In this document: in pieces, positions 57,212 to 64,000 of the stretch | How positions within the stretch are numbered: the first letter of the stretch is position 1 | How the letters are laid out: the number at the start of each line of letters is the position of its first letter | Assembly: GCF_033095805.1 (NCBI RefSeq) | Contig: NZ_CP109901.1 | Location: 3,779,766-3,843,765 of the forward strand | Length of the DNA: 64,000 nt | From: Serratia sp. UGAL515B_01 | GTDB lineage: Bacteria > Pseudomonadota > Gammaproteobacteria > Enterobacterales > Enterobacteriaceae | Direction: 5' to 3' | Made by a program: the position numbers and the translations under genes | Notes under the pieces: generated by a model | What the model was told of the DNA's origin: nothing | Database searches by the model: none | The model's input: the letters and a program-made list of their open reading frames with translations, nothing else

Positions 57212-58099
57212 TTATTGGGTAACCAGTTTCAGATCAACCGGAATGGTAGCAGGAACCTTTTCACCTTTGAGGATCTTGTCAGCAGTTTCAACACCTATCA
57301 CACCGATTTGGTCAGGACGCTGCGCTACCGTTGCAGCCATCTTGCCTCCCTCAACCGCTTTCACCCCATCATCGGTACCATCAAAGCCCACTACGACCAC
57401 ATCGTTTTTACCGGCTGTTTGCAGCGCACGCAGTGCACCCAGTGCCATTTCGTCATTTTGTGCAAACACAGCCTGCACGTCAGGATGCGCAGTCAACAGG
57501 TTCTGCATGACATTCAAGCCTTTAGTGCGATCAAAGTCCGCTGGCTGGCTGGCCAACAGTTTAAACTTGTTCTGCTCCAGAGACTGTTTGAAACCTTCCC
57601 CACGTTCACGCGCGGCAGAAGTACCAGCAATCCCTTCCAACTGGATAACCTTGGCATCGGCACCCGCTTTCTTGGCAATAAAGTCACCAGCCATTTTACC
57701 GCCTGCACGGTTATCAGAAGCAATATGGCTGACCACTTCACCTTTGGCTGCTGCACGGTCCAGAGTGATTACCGGGATCTTGGCCTGATTGGCCATCTTG
57801 ATGGCATTACCTACTGCATCAGAATCAGTTGGGTTGATCAGTAACAGTTTCGGGTTCTGAACCATCAGATCCTGAACGTTGGCCAACTCTTTCGCCGGGT
57901 TGTTCTGCGAATCCAGCACCACCAGGTTGTAACCCAGCTTGTTGGCTTCCTGCTGTGCTCCTTCTTTCATTGAAACAAAGAACGGGTTATTAAGGGTAGA
58001 TACCACCAGCGCGATAGTATCTTTTGCCAAAGCATTAGCACTCAACGTGGCGGTTAGCGCGAAAGCCGAAACTAAAGTTGCCAGTTTTTTCATTTTCAT
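57212..58099 (-). CDS. rbsB: D-ribose-binding periplasmic protein
   Basis: Captures ribose in the periplasm for the ABC importer and, in E. coli, for Trg chemotaxis. It has 295 residues with signal peptide MKMKKLATLVSAFALTAT to ANALA, cleaved before KDTIALVVSTLNNPFF. NEMALGALRAL and VVVGFDGTDDG are conserved. A 61-bp gap with a small GC hairpin separates it from rbsK. Confidence 0.97.
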   Translation of the reverse strand: MKMKKLATLVSAFALTATLSANALAKDTIALVVSTLNNPFFVSMKEGAQQEANKLGYNLVVLDSQNNPAKELANVQDLMVQNPKLLLINPTDSDAVGNAIKMANQAKIPVITLDRAAAKGEVVSHIASDNRAGGKMAGDFIAKKAGADAKVIQLEGIAGTSAARERGEGFKQSLEQNKFKLLASQPADFDRTKGLNVMQNLLTAHPDVQAVFAQNDEMALGALRALQTAGKNDVVVVGFDGTDDGVKAVEGGKMAATVAQRPDQIGVIGVETADKILKGEKVPATIPVDLKLVTQ

Positions 58100-58123
58100 G
58101 ATCGTGATTCCTGTAGGGAAAAG

Positions 58124-59089
58124 TTACTTGTTACTTTTGTTGTCTACCAAAACCGCCAGCAGGATAACAACTGCTTTTACGATCATCTGGTAGTAGGAGG
58201 AAACGCCCAGTAAATTCAAACCGTTGTTAAGGAAACCCAGGATCAGTGCCCCAATCAGAGTACCGACGATACGCCCCTTACCACCTGCCAGACTGGTACC
58301 ACCAAGAACGACGGCCGCAATAGCATCCAACTCGTAGCCGGTTCCGGCAGTAGGCTGTGCGGAAGAGAGACGCGCAACTTCAATCACCCCAGCCAGTGCC
58401 GCCAGCAAGCCACACAGCGAGTAAACGATGATTTTAACTTTATCGACGCTGATGCCCGAAAGACGAGTTGCAGCTTCGTTGCCACCCAGCGCATAGATAT
58501 AGCGCCCAAGGCGGGTGTGATGCAGCATGTACCAGACAGCGATAAATACGATTGCCATAATCCAAATCGGGGTGGGTACTCCTAACGGACGGCCAATCCC
58601 GAACCAACCAAAGGCATCGCCAACATCGGTAAAACCGGTATTTATGGGGCTACCGTTGGTATACACCATGGTCACGCCGCGTAACAGCAACATCATGACC
58701 AAGGTAGCAATAAACGCCTGAACCTTACCTTTTGCAACGATAACGCCTGTACAGGCACCTACTGCGGCCCCTAATGCCAGCGCAGCTGCAACGGCAACCA
58801 CGGCGTTTATTTCGAAACCCACAATGGAAGCGGCTACGGCTCCCGTTAACGCAAGCAGCGATCCCACAGACAAATCGATGCCGGAGGTCAGGATCACGAG
58901 TGTCATGCCAACCGCCATAATGGCGTTGACTGACGTTTGCTGCAGAATATTGAACAGGTTATTAACGGTGAAAAAATTCGGGCTCATTGAGGAAACCACC
59001 GCAATCAGCACCAGCAGTGCAATCAACGATTTCTGCTCCAACAACCCCTCTTTACTGAACCAGCGCTTTGCAACACTCTGTGAACTCAT
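58124..59089 (-). CDS. rbsC: Ribose ABC transporter permease
   Basis: Membrane subunit of the ribose importer, 321 residues as in E. coli. Eight to ten hydrophobic segments; LTSGIDLSVGSLLALTGA and the ATPase-contact stretch TGYELDAIAAVVLGGTSLAGG are family marks. It follows rbsA by 6 bp. Confidence 0.96.
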   Translation of the reverse strand: MSSQSVAKRWFSKEGLLEQKSLIALLVLIAVVSSMSPNFFTVNNLFNILQQTSVNAIMAVGMTLVILTSGIDLSVGSLLALTGAVAASIVGFEINAVVAVAAALALGAAVGACTGVIVAKGKVQAFIATLVMMLLLRGVTMVYTNGSPINTGFTDVGDAFGWFGIGRPLGVPTPIWIMAIVFIAVWYMLHHTRLGRYIYALGGNEAATRLSGISVDKVKIIVYSLCGLLAALAGVIEVARLSSAQPTAGTGYELDAIAAVVLGGTSLAGGKGRIVGTLIGALILGFLNNGLNLLGVSSYYQMIVKAVVILLAVLVDNKSNK

Positions 59090-59095
59090 ATCTGA

Positions 59096-60601
59096 TTACT
59101 CCTGCTTTACGCCGTATTGCTTGCCGACGGCCGCGGCCATAAGCACTTCCTGGGTGGCCTGTTCAATAGGGAATTCACCACTGAGATGCCCTTCATGCAT
59201 GACCAGAATACGATCACTCATCCCTAGCACTTCCGGCATTTCTGAAGAAACCAGAATGATGCTCAGCCCTTCCTGCTTAAACTGGTTGATTAACTGATAA
59301 ATCTCTTTTTTTGCTCCCACGTCGACACCGCGTGTCGGTTCGTCGAGGATCAACACCTTAGGCCTAGTCATCAAGCCACGGGCAATCGCCACTTTCTGTT
59401 GATTACCACCGGAAAGCAGACCAATCGGCTGCTCCATCGAAGGCGTTTTGATGTTGAACAAACGTATAAAGTCACTCACGGCCTGCTGCTCATCCGCATG
59501 TTTCAGGCTGCCGCCGGAACGACTGAAATAGCGCAGTGCAGTCAGTGACATGTTTTCCTTCACCGACATTCCCAACACCAGTCCATCACGTTTGCGATCT
59601 TCCGAGATATAGACGATGCCATTTGCCAGCCCGTCCTGAGGGGAATGGGTGACCACCTCATGGCCATCAAGGTTTATCGTTCCGCTTTTACGTGGTGCCG
59701 CACCGTACAAAATCTTCATTAACTCGGTACGCCCGGCCCCCATCAGGCCCGCAACACCTAAAATTTCGCCACGATATAAAGTAAAACTGACATCCTGCAC
59801 ACCAGGACCTGAAACATGGCTAACTTGCAGGCGTTTTTCACCGCGTGACTGGTTAATACGTGGATACTGTTCTTCCAGCTTGCGCCCTACCATCATTTCA
59901 ATCAGCGTATCTTCCTGCAACTCGGCCACCGGACTCTCGGCAATAAACTGCCCGTCACGGAAAACGGTCACATCGTCGCAGATTTCAAAAATCTCTTTCA
60001 AACGATGGGAAATATAGACAATGCCACGCCCTTCAGCTTTCAGCTCGTTGATCACGTTAAACAATGAGGCTGTTTCAGTATCGGTCAGGGCATCGGTGGG
60101 TTCATCCATAATGATGACTTTGGATTCAAAGCTCAGCACCTTGGCAATCTCCACCATTTGCTGATCGCCAATCGACAGTTCCCCCACCAGCCGATGGCTG
60201 CTATAGCGTAGGTTCAGCCGCGCCAACAGTTTATCCGCTTCGGCATACATACGTTTCCAATCAATACGGCCAAAGCGATTGACGAATTCACGGCCAAGAA
60301 AGATGTTCTCGGCAATCGTCAGCTGTGGGATCAGGTTCAGTTCCTGATGAATGATGCCTACTCCCGCCTCTTGCGACTCCTTCGGTCCTTTGAAAAAAAC
60401 CTCTTTACCGAGAAAATACTGACTACCCGCGTCTTTGCTGTAAATACCGGTCAACACTTTCATCATGGTGGATTTCCCGGCACCATTCTCTCCTACCAGC
60501 GCCATCACTTTGCCGGGATAAACGTTGAGAGCGGCACCAGAAAGCGCCTTCACGCCGGGAAAAGCTTTGTCGATCCCTTTCAGTTGCAGTAGAGGTTGCA
60601 T
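59096..60601 (-). CDS. rbsA: Ribose ABC transporter ATPase
   Basis: Energy-coupling subunit, 501 residues, with two ABC cassettes in tandem. The first has Walker A GENGAGKST at 37-45 and signature LSIGDQQMV. The second has a degenerate Walker A (LMGAGRTEL) and signature LSGGNQQKV, the usual asymmetry of sugar-import ATPases. The ribosome binding site GAGG overlaps the rbsD stop. Confidence 0.97.
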   Translation of the reverse strand: MQPLLQLKGIDKAFPGVKALSGAALNVYPGKVMALVGENGAGKSTMMKVLTGIYSKDAGSQYFLGKEVFFKGPKESQEAGVGIIHQELNLIPQLTIAENIFLGREFVNRFGRIDWKRMYAEADKLLARLNLRYSSHRLVGELSIGDQQMVEIAKVLSFESKVIIMDEPTDALTDTETASLFNVINELKAEGRGIVYISHRLKEIFEICDDVTVFRDGQFIAESPVAELQEDTLIEMMVGRKLEEQYPRINQSRGEKRLQVSHVSGPGVQDVSFTLYRGEILGVAGLMGAGRTELMKILYGAAPRKSGTINLDGHEVVTHSPQDGLANGIVYISEDRKRDGLVLGMSVKENMSLTALRYFSRSGGSLKHADEQQAVSDFIRLFNIKTPSMEQPIGLLSGGNQQKVAIARGLMTRPKVLILDEPTRGVDVGAKKEIYQLINQFKQEGLSIILVSSEMPEVLGMSDRILVMHEGHLSGEFPIEQATQEVLMAAAVGKQYGVKQE

Positions 60602-60608
60602 AGATGCC

Positions 60609-61028
60609 TCAGAAAGTTACGCCGGAGCAGAGGATCACATTCGCATAAGGCGAACATTCTCCACTGCGGATCACCGCACGGCTGTGCTCGGTTTTTACCT
60701 TAAAATCACTGTGGCTGATATAGCCAATACTGATGGTATTTCCCTGGAGTTGGCCAAGTTGACCCAGTTGAATCAGCAACGCTTCATGGAGTAACGGATT
60801 TTGCTTAACAATCTCTTCCGCCAAGAGGGCACTTTCTACCTGCATTTCCTGCGTCACTGCCTCCACGACCTGCAAAAATGTAGGTATTCCTTGGGTCAAT
60901 GCCAGATCAATGCGCTGCGCTGCGGCTGGAATGGGTAACCCTGCATCGCAAATAGTGATCTGATCGGTATGGCCGAGGCGGGAAATAACCGCAGAAACAT
61001 CCGAATTCAGTAGAACGCCTTTTTTCAT
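60609..61028 (-). CDS. rbsD: D-ribose pyranase
   Basis: Converts beta-D-ribopyranose to the furanose form used by ribokinase. It has 139 residues with the catalytic His20 in VISRLGHTDQI and the C-terminal EHSRAVIRSGECSPYANVIL. First gene of the rbs operon, 16 bp downstream of the operator dyad. Confidence 0.96.
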   Translation of the reverse strand: MKKGVLLNSDVSAVISRLGHTDQITICDAGLPIPAAAQRIDLALTQGIPTFLQVVEAVTQEMQVESALLAEEIVKQNPLLHEALLIQLGQLGQLQGNTISIGYISHSDFKVKTEHSRAVIRSGECSPYANVILCSGVTF

Positions 61029-61043
61029 GATTTTTGCTCCAAT

Positions 61044-61059
61044 AGCGAAACGTTTCGCT
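61044..61059 (-). promoter_or_regulatory. RbsR operator of the ribose operon
   Basis: A perfect 16-bp palindrome, AGCGAAACGTTTCGCT, just upstream of rbsD. The central AAACGTTT is typical of LacI-family operators and matches the known RbsR site in E. coli. Confidence 0.88.
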
Positions 61060-61156
61060 CACGGTGGAGTTTAAAAAAACCTCATGAGAAGGCAACAGCA
61101 GAGTTGAGGAAATGTGATCGCCATCGAAACGTATTAGTATTCGACTAACGAAGTAA

Positions 61157-61180
61157 AAGAGCCCAGCAAATGCTGAGCCC
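61157..61180 (-). terminator. kup terminator
   Basis: On the minus strand a 10-bp stem with two G-U pairs (GGGCTCAGCA / TGCTGGGCTC, 61180-61159) is followed by TTTTAC. It starts 6 bp after the kup stop. Confidence 0.75.
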
Positions 61181-61185
61181 ATGAT

Positions 61186-63054
61186 TTATATCTCGACCTG
61201 AGTTCCCAATTCGATAACCCTGTTCGGTGGTATCTCAAATTGATCGGCTGCACGCAACGCATTGCGGCTAAGAGCGATAAACAGTTTACCGCGCAGATAC
61301 AGGTACCATGGCCGTTTATTGAGGAACAGAGACTCATGAGACAAGAAAAAGGAAGTCTCCATCATCCTGAATGACAACCCTTCCAGCCCACAGCGGTGGA
61401 AAACCTCCTCGACGTTTGGCGTTTCACGCCAGCCATAGCTGGCAACTACGCGCCAAAAGCTAGGTGAAAGCTGCTCAATAGTGACTCGGCGGACATTATG
61501 GACATACGGAGCATCTTCGGTACGCAAGGTTAACAAGACTATCCGCTCATGCAGCACTTTGTTATGTTTAAGGTTATGCAACAGTGCAAACGGGATAACG
61601 TTAACCGCACGGGACATAAACACCGCGGTACCAGGCACGCGAACCGGTGGGGATTTTTCCAGTGATGTAATCAGGGCTTCAAGTGAGTTTCCATGCTCAT
61701 GCATACGTCGCAACAGACGGAAACGTTCGCTTTTCCAAGTCGTCATGATAATCAACATGACCAACGCTAACGTCAGTGGTAACCAACCGCCAGAGAACAG
61801 TTTCAGAGCGTTTGCCGCAAACATTGGCAGATCAATAATCAACAGAATTACCAGGATACCGACCACTAGAAAACGATTCCAATGCCAGTTTTTGATCGCC
61901 ACTGAGGTTATAAGAACGCTGGTTAACACCATGGTACCGGTCACCGCAATGCCGTATGCCGCCGCCAGGTTGCTGGAATGTTCAAAGCCCACGATCACCA
62001 GTACTACCGCGATATACAGCGTCCAGTTGATTACCGGAATATAGATCTGGCCTGATTCCATTTCCGAAGTATGGATAATGCGCATCGGTGATAGATACCC
62101 CAGCCGTACAGCCTGGCGAGTCAATGAAAACACCCCGGAAATAACCGCCTGAGAGGCAATCACCGTTGCCAGCGTAGCCAAAATCAATAGCGGGATCAGT
62201 GCCCAGTCAGGAGCCAACAAGAAGAAGGGGTTTTTGATCGCTTCCGGATTTTTCAGCAGCAGTGCACCTTGACCAAAATAATTGATCACCAGTGAGGGCA
62301 GTACCACGGTGAACCAGGCCAAACGAATAGGGAATTTGCCAAAGTGGCCCATATCCGCATAAAGCGCTTCCACGCCGGTAATTGAAAGCACCACTGCACC
62401 AAGTGCGAAGAACGACACCTTCTTGTATTCAACAAAGAAGTTAAGTGCCCATTTAGGGTTCATTGCCTGCAACACTTCAGGGTTGGCAATGATGCTGCGG
62501 GCACCAAGCACTGCCAGTACGATAAACCACAGAAGCATCACAGGTGCAAATAACTTACCAACGCTACCGGTGCCACGCTTTTGGATCACAAACAATAAGG
62601 TCAATACCAGAATAGACAACGGTACGATATAGGGGTCCAATGAAGGAGCTGCTATTTCCAGTCCCTCTATTGCCGACATTACCGATATTGCCGGTGTGAT
62701 CACAACCTCACCATAAAAGAAGCTGCCACCAATCAGGCCAAGGATCACCAGTAATGATGTGGTGCGGGCAGAAGTATTACGCCCAGCCAAGGACATTAAC
62801 GTGAGGATCCCCCCTTCACCGGCATTATCTGCACGCATGACGTAGGTGAGATACTTAAGGGAAACGATGACAACCAGCATCCAGAAGATCAGAGAAAGGA
62901 AACCAAACACCACATCCGGGCGGACATCAAAGCCATAATGACCGGAAAAACACTCTCTAAAGGTGTAAAGGGGACTGGTACCAATATCACCGTAAACGAC
63001 CCCAATCGCCGCCAGGGTGACCGCTGATAATGACTGTTTATGTTCTGTGTTCAT
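61186..63054 (-). CDS. kup: Low-affinity potassium/H+ symporter Kup (TrkD)
   Basis: Constitutive K+ (and Cs+) importer in the inner membrane, 622 residues as in E. coli. About 12 membrane helices occupy residues 10-440, starting with the family motif GVVYGDIGTSPLYT; a cytosolic C-terminal domain (about 440-622) follows, ending VIELGTQVEI. It is separated from the rbs promoter by its own terminator. Confidence 0.97.
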   Translation of the reverse strand: MNTEHKQSLSAVTLAAIGVVYGDIGTSPLYTFRECFSGHYGFDVRPDVVFGFLSLIFWMLVVIVSLKYLTYVMRADNAGEGGILTLMSLAGRNTSARTTSLLVILGLIGGSFFYGEVVITPAISVMSAIEGLEIAAPSLDPYIVPLSILVLTLLFVIQKRGTGSVGKLFAPVMLLWFIVLAVLGARSIIANPEVLQAMNPKWALNFFVEYKKVSFFALGAVVLSITGVEALYADMGHFGKFPIRLAWFTVVLPSLVINYFGQGALLLKNPEAIKNPFFLLAPDWALIPLLILATLATVIASQAVISGVFSLTRQAVRLGYLSPMRIIHTSEMESGQIYIPVINWTLYIAVVLVIVGFEHSSNLAAAYGIAVTGTMVLTSVLITSVAIKNWHWNRFLVVGILVILLIIDLPMFAANALKLFSGGWLPLTLALVMLIIMTTWKSERFRLLRRMHEHGNSLEALITSLEKSPPVRVPGTAVFMSRAVNVIPFALLHNLKHNKVLHERIVLLTLRTEDAPYVHNVRRVTIEQLSPSFWRVVASYGWRETPNVEEVFHRCGLEGLSFRMMETSFFLSHESLFLNKRPWYLYLRGKLFIALSRNALRAADQFEIPPNRVIELGTQVEI

Positions 63055-63612
63055 AATTCGTTTCTTTTGCTAGCTCATCCATCAGCCTTCACATCCGCAT
63101 CAGGCTAAAAATAGGGGGCTTTAAGATCCGTTATACCCAGTTTACCCTTTGAATTTCAAGTAATAAAAGCAAACCATATTGCTTATTTCCAAGAGCTAGG
63201 CTCCGGTTAAGTGACAGAAGAAAAGCTTTCAACGACACTGTAGCTTGAAAGACCGGGAGAGATAAAAGGCGCACAGTATGCACCATTTAAATTGCTTACC
63301 TACTCTTATATCGTCCCCGAAAACTAAACAAAATGTGAACCAGTGACTTTATTAAAAAAATAAACTTATACTAATCAATAATCTATACTTCTAAAAAGAA
63401 TATGTATACTCAAGTTCATTAAAGTTGCAAGTGGGTGACGAATCAGTTGAGAACCGATTTGAATGCCGCAACGCAGCAGCCCGAAATGAGGGTGAGTAAC
63501 ACAGCTTACAATCCAGCATATTGAAAGGCGACAGGTGTATTATTAAATACTCGATCAAGATTGGCTTTTAGCCTTACAACCTACCCCATCCGCGGACAAC
63601 GTGAGTAATTTT
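63055..63612. other. Divergent kup/ravA intergenic region
   Basis: About 560 bp with no supported gene. It contains hairpin-repeat copy 4 (63421-63505) and AT-rich DNA around 63300-63420. Promoters of both genes must be here. GTTATACCCAGTTTACCC at 63131-63148 resembles an arm of the YPAL-like repeat. Confidence 0.5.
63421..63505 (+). repeat. Hairpin intergenic repeat, copy 4
   Basis: GTTGAGAACCGATTTGAATG followed by CCGCAACGCAGCAGCCCGAA lines up with the centre of the repeat at 28437-28606 (GACAAATC-GGGAACAGATTTGAACGCCGC). Both are followed by a CCCGAAA-type segment. It is about 110 bp before ravA. Confidence 0.65.
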
Positions 63613-64000
63613 ATGGCCTCATCATCACTTCTTGCAGAACGGATTTCCCGCCTCAGCAATGCGCTAGAGAGCGGCCTATATGAACGGCAGGAAGCAATCA
63701 GGCTATGCCTGCTAGCAGCATTATGTGGCGAAAGCGTATTCCTGCTCGGCCCGCCGGGTATTGCCAAAAGCCTGATCGCTCGCCGATTAAAGTTTGCCTT
63801 TCGTAGCGCACGCTCATTCGAATACCTCATGACACGCTTTTCTACCCCCGAAGAAATATTCGGCCCGCTGTCTATTCAAGCCCTGAAAGATGAAGGGCGT
63901 TATCAGCGACTGACTGCAGGTTATCTGCCCGAAGCAGAGATCGTGTTTCTTGATGAAATCTGGAAAGCCGGACCGGCAATCCTTAATACATTGTTGACAG
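63613..64000 (+). CDS. ravA: MoxR-type AAA+ ATPase RavA (3' end outside window)
   Basis: The ATG at 63613 opens a frame that runs off the right edge, so only the first 129 residues are seen (E. coli RavA 498). They match E. coli RavA closely: LAERISRLSNALESGLYERQ, Walker A GPPGIAKS at 46-53, FEYLMTRFSTPEEIFGPLSI, and Walker B IVFLDEIWKAG. RavA works with the VWA protein ViaA and binds the inducible lysine decarboxylase. It is divergent from kup, as in E. coli. Confidence 0.95.
   Translation, partial: MASSSLLAERISRLSNALESGLYERQEAIRLCLLAALCGESVFLLGPPGIAKSLIARRLKFAFRSARSFEYLMTRFSTPEEIFGPLSIQALKDEGRYQRLTAGYLPEAEIVFLDEIWKAGPAILNTLLT

Overview
The window is core chromosome of a gammaproteobacterium of the order Enterobacterales, most likely Serratia or a close relative in Yersiniaceae. 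Nearly every gene has a recognisable Escherichia coli counterpart of about the same length. Local gene orders (ligB/gmk-rpoZ-spoT-trmH-recG/gltS/xanP-yicH, glnALG-yshB/hemN-yihI, csrC/engB/spf/polA, dsbA-srkA-yihD/mobAB, rrn/yieP-hsrA/rbsRKBCAD/kup/ravA) are the enterobacterial ones. The genus is inferred from protein similarity recalled from memory and was not tested by a tree.

Layout. 1-6.4 kb: the 3' part of an mdfA-type drug exporter gene, aldB with a perfect 252-bp tandem duplication over its 5' end, the selenocysteine genes selA-selB, and a small unknown gene in front of selA. 6.4-9.5 kb: an accessory, partly decayed stretch with an IS903-like transposase remnant, repeat fragments, a small DUF4282 membrane protein and an NAD-dependent epimerase. 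9.3-12.8 kb: a beta-glucoside PTS permease and 6-phospho-beta-glucosidase behind a BglG-type antiterminator/terminator leader, with no antiterminator gene nearby. 12.9-26 kb: ligB, gmk-rpoZ-spoT-trmH-recG, gltS, xanP, yicH. 26-31.2 kb: fabY, dtd, yihY, yihX, typA. 31.3-36 kb: the nitrogen regulon core glnA-glnL-glnG, with NtrC sites and a sigma-54 promoter; glnL carries a frameshift. 36-47.1 kb: hemN, yihI, the sRNA CsrC, engB, the sRNA Spot 42, polA, dsbA-srkA-yihD and mobAB. 47.2-52.8 kb: a complete rRNA operon (16S, tRNA-Glu, 23S, 5S) on the minus strand with tandem P1/P2 promoters. 52.9-64 kb: yieP, hsrA, the ribose operon, kup and the start of ravA.

How the parts work together. The gmk-to-recG block joins GMP phosphorylation, the RNA polymerase omega subunit, (p)ppGpp turnover, tRNA modification and fork rescue. 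glnALG makes glutamine and senses nitrogen. The rbs operon imports ribose and phosphorylates it under RbsR. CsrC and Spot 42 are regulatory RNAs in their usual enterobacterial positions.

I found no clear new defence system, prophage, CRISPR array or biosynthetic cluster. The less ordinary items are a short inverted-repeat element family present in three copies, a second hairpin repeat family in four copies, the aldB duplication, the glnL frameshift, the BglG-type leader without its regulator, two small unnamed proteins, and an rRNA operon whose two flanks belong to two different rRNA operons in E. coli.
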